Source of the DNA: an uncultured Allobaculum sp.
Lineage (GTDB): Bacteria > Bacillota_I > Bacilli_A > Erysipelotrichales > Erysipelotrichaceae
Length of the DNA: 6,300 bases
NCBI GenBank assembly: GCA_910579655.1
Contig: CAJTVE010000104.1
Span: 1-6,300, forward strand
Reading direction: 5' to 3'
How positions within the stretch are numbered: position 1 is the first letter of the stretch; each line of letters starts with the position of its first letter. This document shows, one piece after another, positions 5,232-6,300 of the stretch. Under the pieces are notes generated by a model that made no database searches, had not been told where the DNA came from, and worked only from the letters and a program-made list of their open reading frames with translations. A program made the position numbers and the translations under genes.

Positions 5232-6300
5232 TTAGCAGGGGCTGATTTCACTCTGGGGCATGGCTGCTGAAAGCAGCGGAAGGTAATTATTCTGATTCTG
5301 ATCAATCTGATCCAGAACAGGAAGGTTGCCTTCGAACTGGTTTTCTGCAGCAGTCGATAGAAGATGATCGGGATATTTAAGGTTCTTAATGATCTCGAGC
5401 ACTTCCTGCTGGTTTTCAATTCTGGATTTCAGGAACTCCTGAAACTTTTGGGACCATGGCATAAGGAACTCGAAATCCTGATCTGGATCCTCTTCGATTT
5501 CTTTAAGCTCGGCCTGCGTGAAAGCGCCTGCTTCGTCCGACAGATAATCCAGATACAGCTGGGCACTATGACCGTTGGCTTTAGCTGTCTCGATCAGAGA
5601 AAGAAGGGTGCAGGTATAAGAAACTCCCCCAAGAGACGTGCTGAACAGACTATTGCGGCGGATGAGGTTTATAGGTTTTATAGCCCGTTCCGCTGCGCCA
5701 TTATCAATAGGCACTGCCGGATCATGGAGGAACACCTTGAATTTTTCCTCATGATTGATGGCGTAGTTCAGTGCATTCTGCATGGTTTCCGAGAAGGTAT
5801 TGAAAACATCAGGATCCTTAACCAGACCATGGATGTCCTCAAACAGTTTATCAACAAGCCTGCTGATTTTTTCTTCCCGTACTGCCAGACGCTTTTCTGG
5901 GGTTTCCTGGTTTAAGGGCGTATTCAGATGATAGATTTCGGCAATTTTGTGGATAATTCGTGCTTCAGGACAGTTGTCATCCAGATCTCCGGTAGTGTTA
6001 CTCTCAATGATCTGAATGGCATCGACAAAGTTTCTTCGCAGATGCATGAAGCATCCCGAAAGAATGACTGCCCCACAAAGTTTATTGGCGAAAGTACCGT
6101 AGGCTGAAAATGCATCAGAAGTAATTGTTCCCGTGTATCCAATCCCAAGAAGTTCATCAGAACTTCATGGCTTCTGGAATTGGAATAGTGGTAGTACACA
6201 ATTTTTCTGCCTTTCTGACCAGTCTTTTGCTTGAAACGGGCTTCAGTTCGGTTTTCTGAATTTTTGTTTTGGTCTTTTCTCCTTCCTTATTCTCTTTTTT
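5232..6300 (-). pseudogene. tnpC: IS66-family transposase, partial and frameshifted
   Basis: This is a DDE transposase that catalyses strand cleavage and transfer at the IS ends. The + window edge cuts its N-terminal half. Two frames together give the conserved core. From 6286 to about 6158 the frame reads RKIVYYHYSNSRSHEVL. The frame one base away then reads DELLGIGYTGTITSDAFSAYG and SGCFMHLRRNF. The second catalytic aspartate is in TSDAF (codon 6116-6114). The catalytic glutamate is in the PIDNGAAERAIKP motif (codon 5690-5688), followed by RRNSLFS. LMPWS near the C-terminus matches the usual IS66 ending, with about 70 extra residues after it. Adding one base near 6158 restores HEVL-DELLG, so a single-base deletion is the simplest lesion. 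The upstream frame also meets a TAA at 6287-6289, implying a second lesion or a shift between 6290 and about 6230. The ATG at 6047 that opens the downstream frame is internal to the domain and not a natural start. Confidence 0.88.

Larger units (their letters stand above)
5083..6300 (-). mobile_element. IS66-family insertion sequence, partial (one end and transposase C-terminal half)
   Basis: The element starts at 5083 with GTAAGCGT, the terminal sequence typical of IS66-family inverted repeats, and continues past the window edge. Inside it, in order, are a ~150-bp non-coding end with a terminator hairpin, then the IS66 transposase on the - strand. IS66 elements normally duplicate 8 bp of target, so the adjoining GCTGCATG (5075-5082) is the predicted duplication, to be found again after the far end. 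The accessory genes tnpA and tnpB, when present, would lie upstream of the transposase, outside the window. The transposase is frame-disrupted, so this copy is likely inactive on its own. Confidence 0.86.

Noticed and set aside
5364..5915. 183-codon + strand open frame
   Set aside because: It is fully antisense to the IS66 transposase with no ribosome binding site; it mirrors the codon pattern of the real gene.
6045..6047. ATG at 6047 as a natural start of a 271-residue protein
   Set aside because: It falls inside the conserved SGCFMHLRRNF segment of the transposase and homology continues upstream in the same frame to about 6158.
1..6300. CRISPR array, tRNA genes, toxin-antitoxin or defence genes
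   Set aside because: No regularly spaced direct repeats, no tRNA-like cloverleaf after the 5S gene, and none of the confident proteins belong to such systems.

Overview
The window looks like a low-to-mid GC Firmicutes chromosome. My best guess is an Erysipelotrichia-like gut bacterium, judged from the 5S rRNA tail, strong AGGAGG ribosome binding sites, the LacI/MATE/KDG-kinase gene set and an IS66 element. The lineage is an inference and is not proven by any single feature.

Layout from left to right. The window opens on the + strand with the last ~70 nt of a 5S rRNA, the end of an rRNA operon, closed by a perfect 17-bp terminator hairpin. Facing it on the - strand is a two-gene unit: a LacI-family regulator followed by a MATE multidrug/metabolite exporter, overlapping by 17 bp and so probably translationally coupled. 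A promoter sits so close to the regulator's start that its mRNA may be leaderless. Upstream, also on the - strand and with its own promoter, is a small gamma-glutamylcyclotransferase-like (AIG2/GGCT fold) protein.

After a ~450-bp divergent intergenic region, a complete + strand PfkB-family sugar kinase of the 2-keto-3-deoxygluconate kinase (KdgK) type follows a strong ribosome binding site. About 400 bp further on, another very strong ribosome binding site (AAGGAGGG) precedes an ATG. That gene is cut after ten codons by the end of an IS66-family insertion sequence. The IS terminus begins GTAAGCG at 5083 and supplies the stop codon of the truncated gene.

From 5083 to the window edge lies the IS66-like element. 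It contains a terminator-type hairpin just inside its end and, on the - strand, the C-terminal half of the transposase. The transposase is frameshifted near 6158 and has a further in-frame stop at 6287-6289, so this copy is probably inactive unless these are sequence errors.

No CRISPR array, tRNA, recognised riboswitch or new defence-like system is visible. The most informative signals are the precise IS66 junction in a well-expressed-looking gene, the decayed transposase, and the LacI regulator coupled to an exporter rather than to sugar genes.
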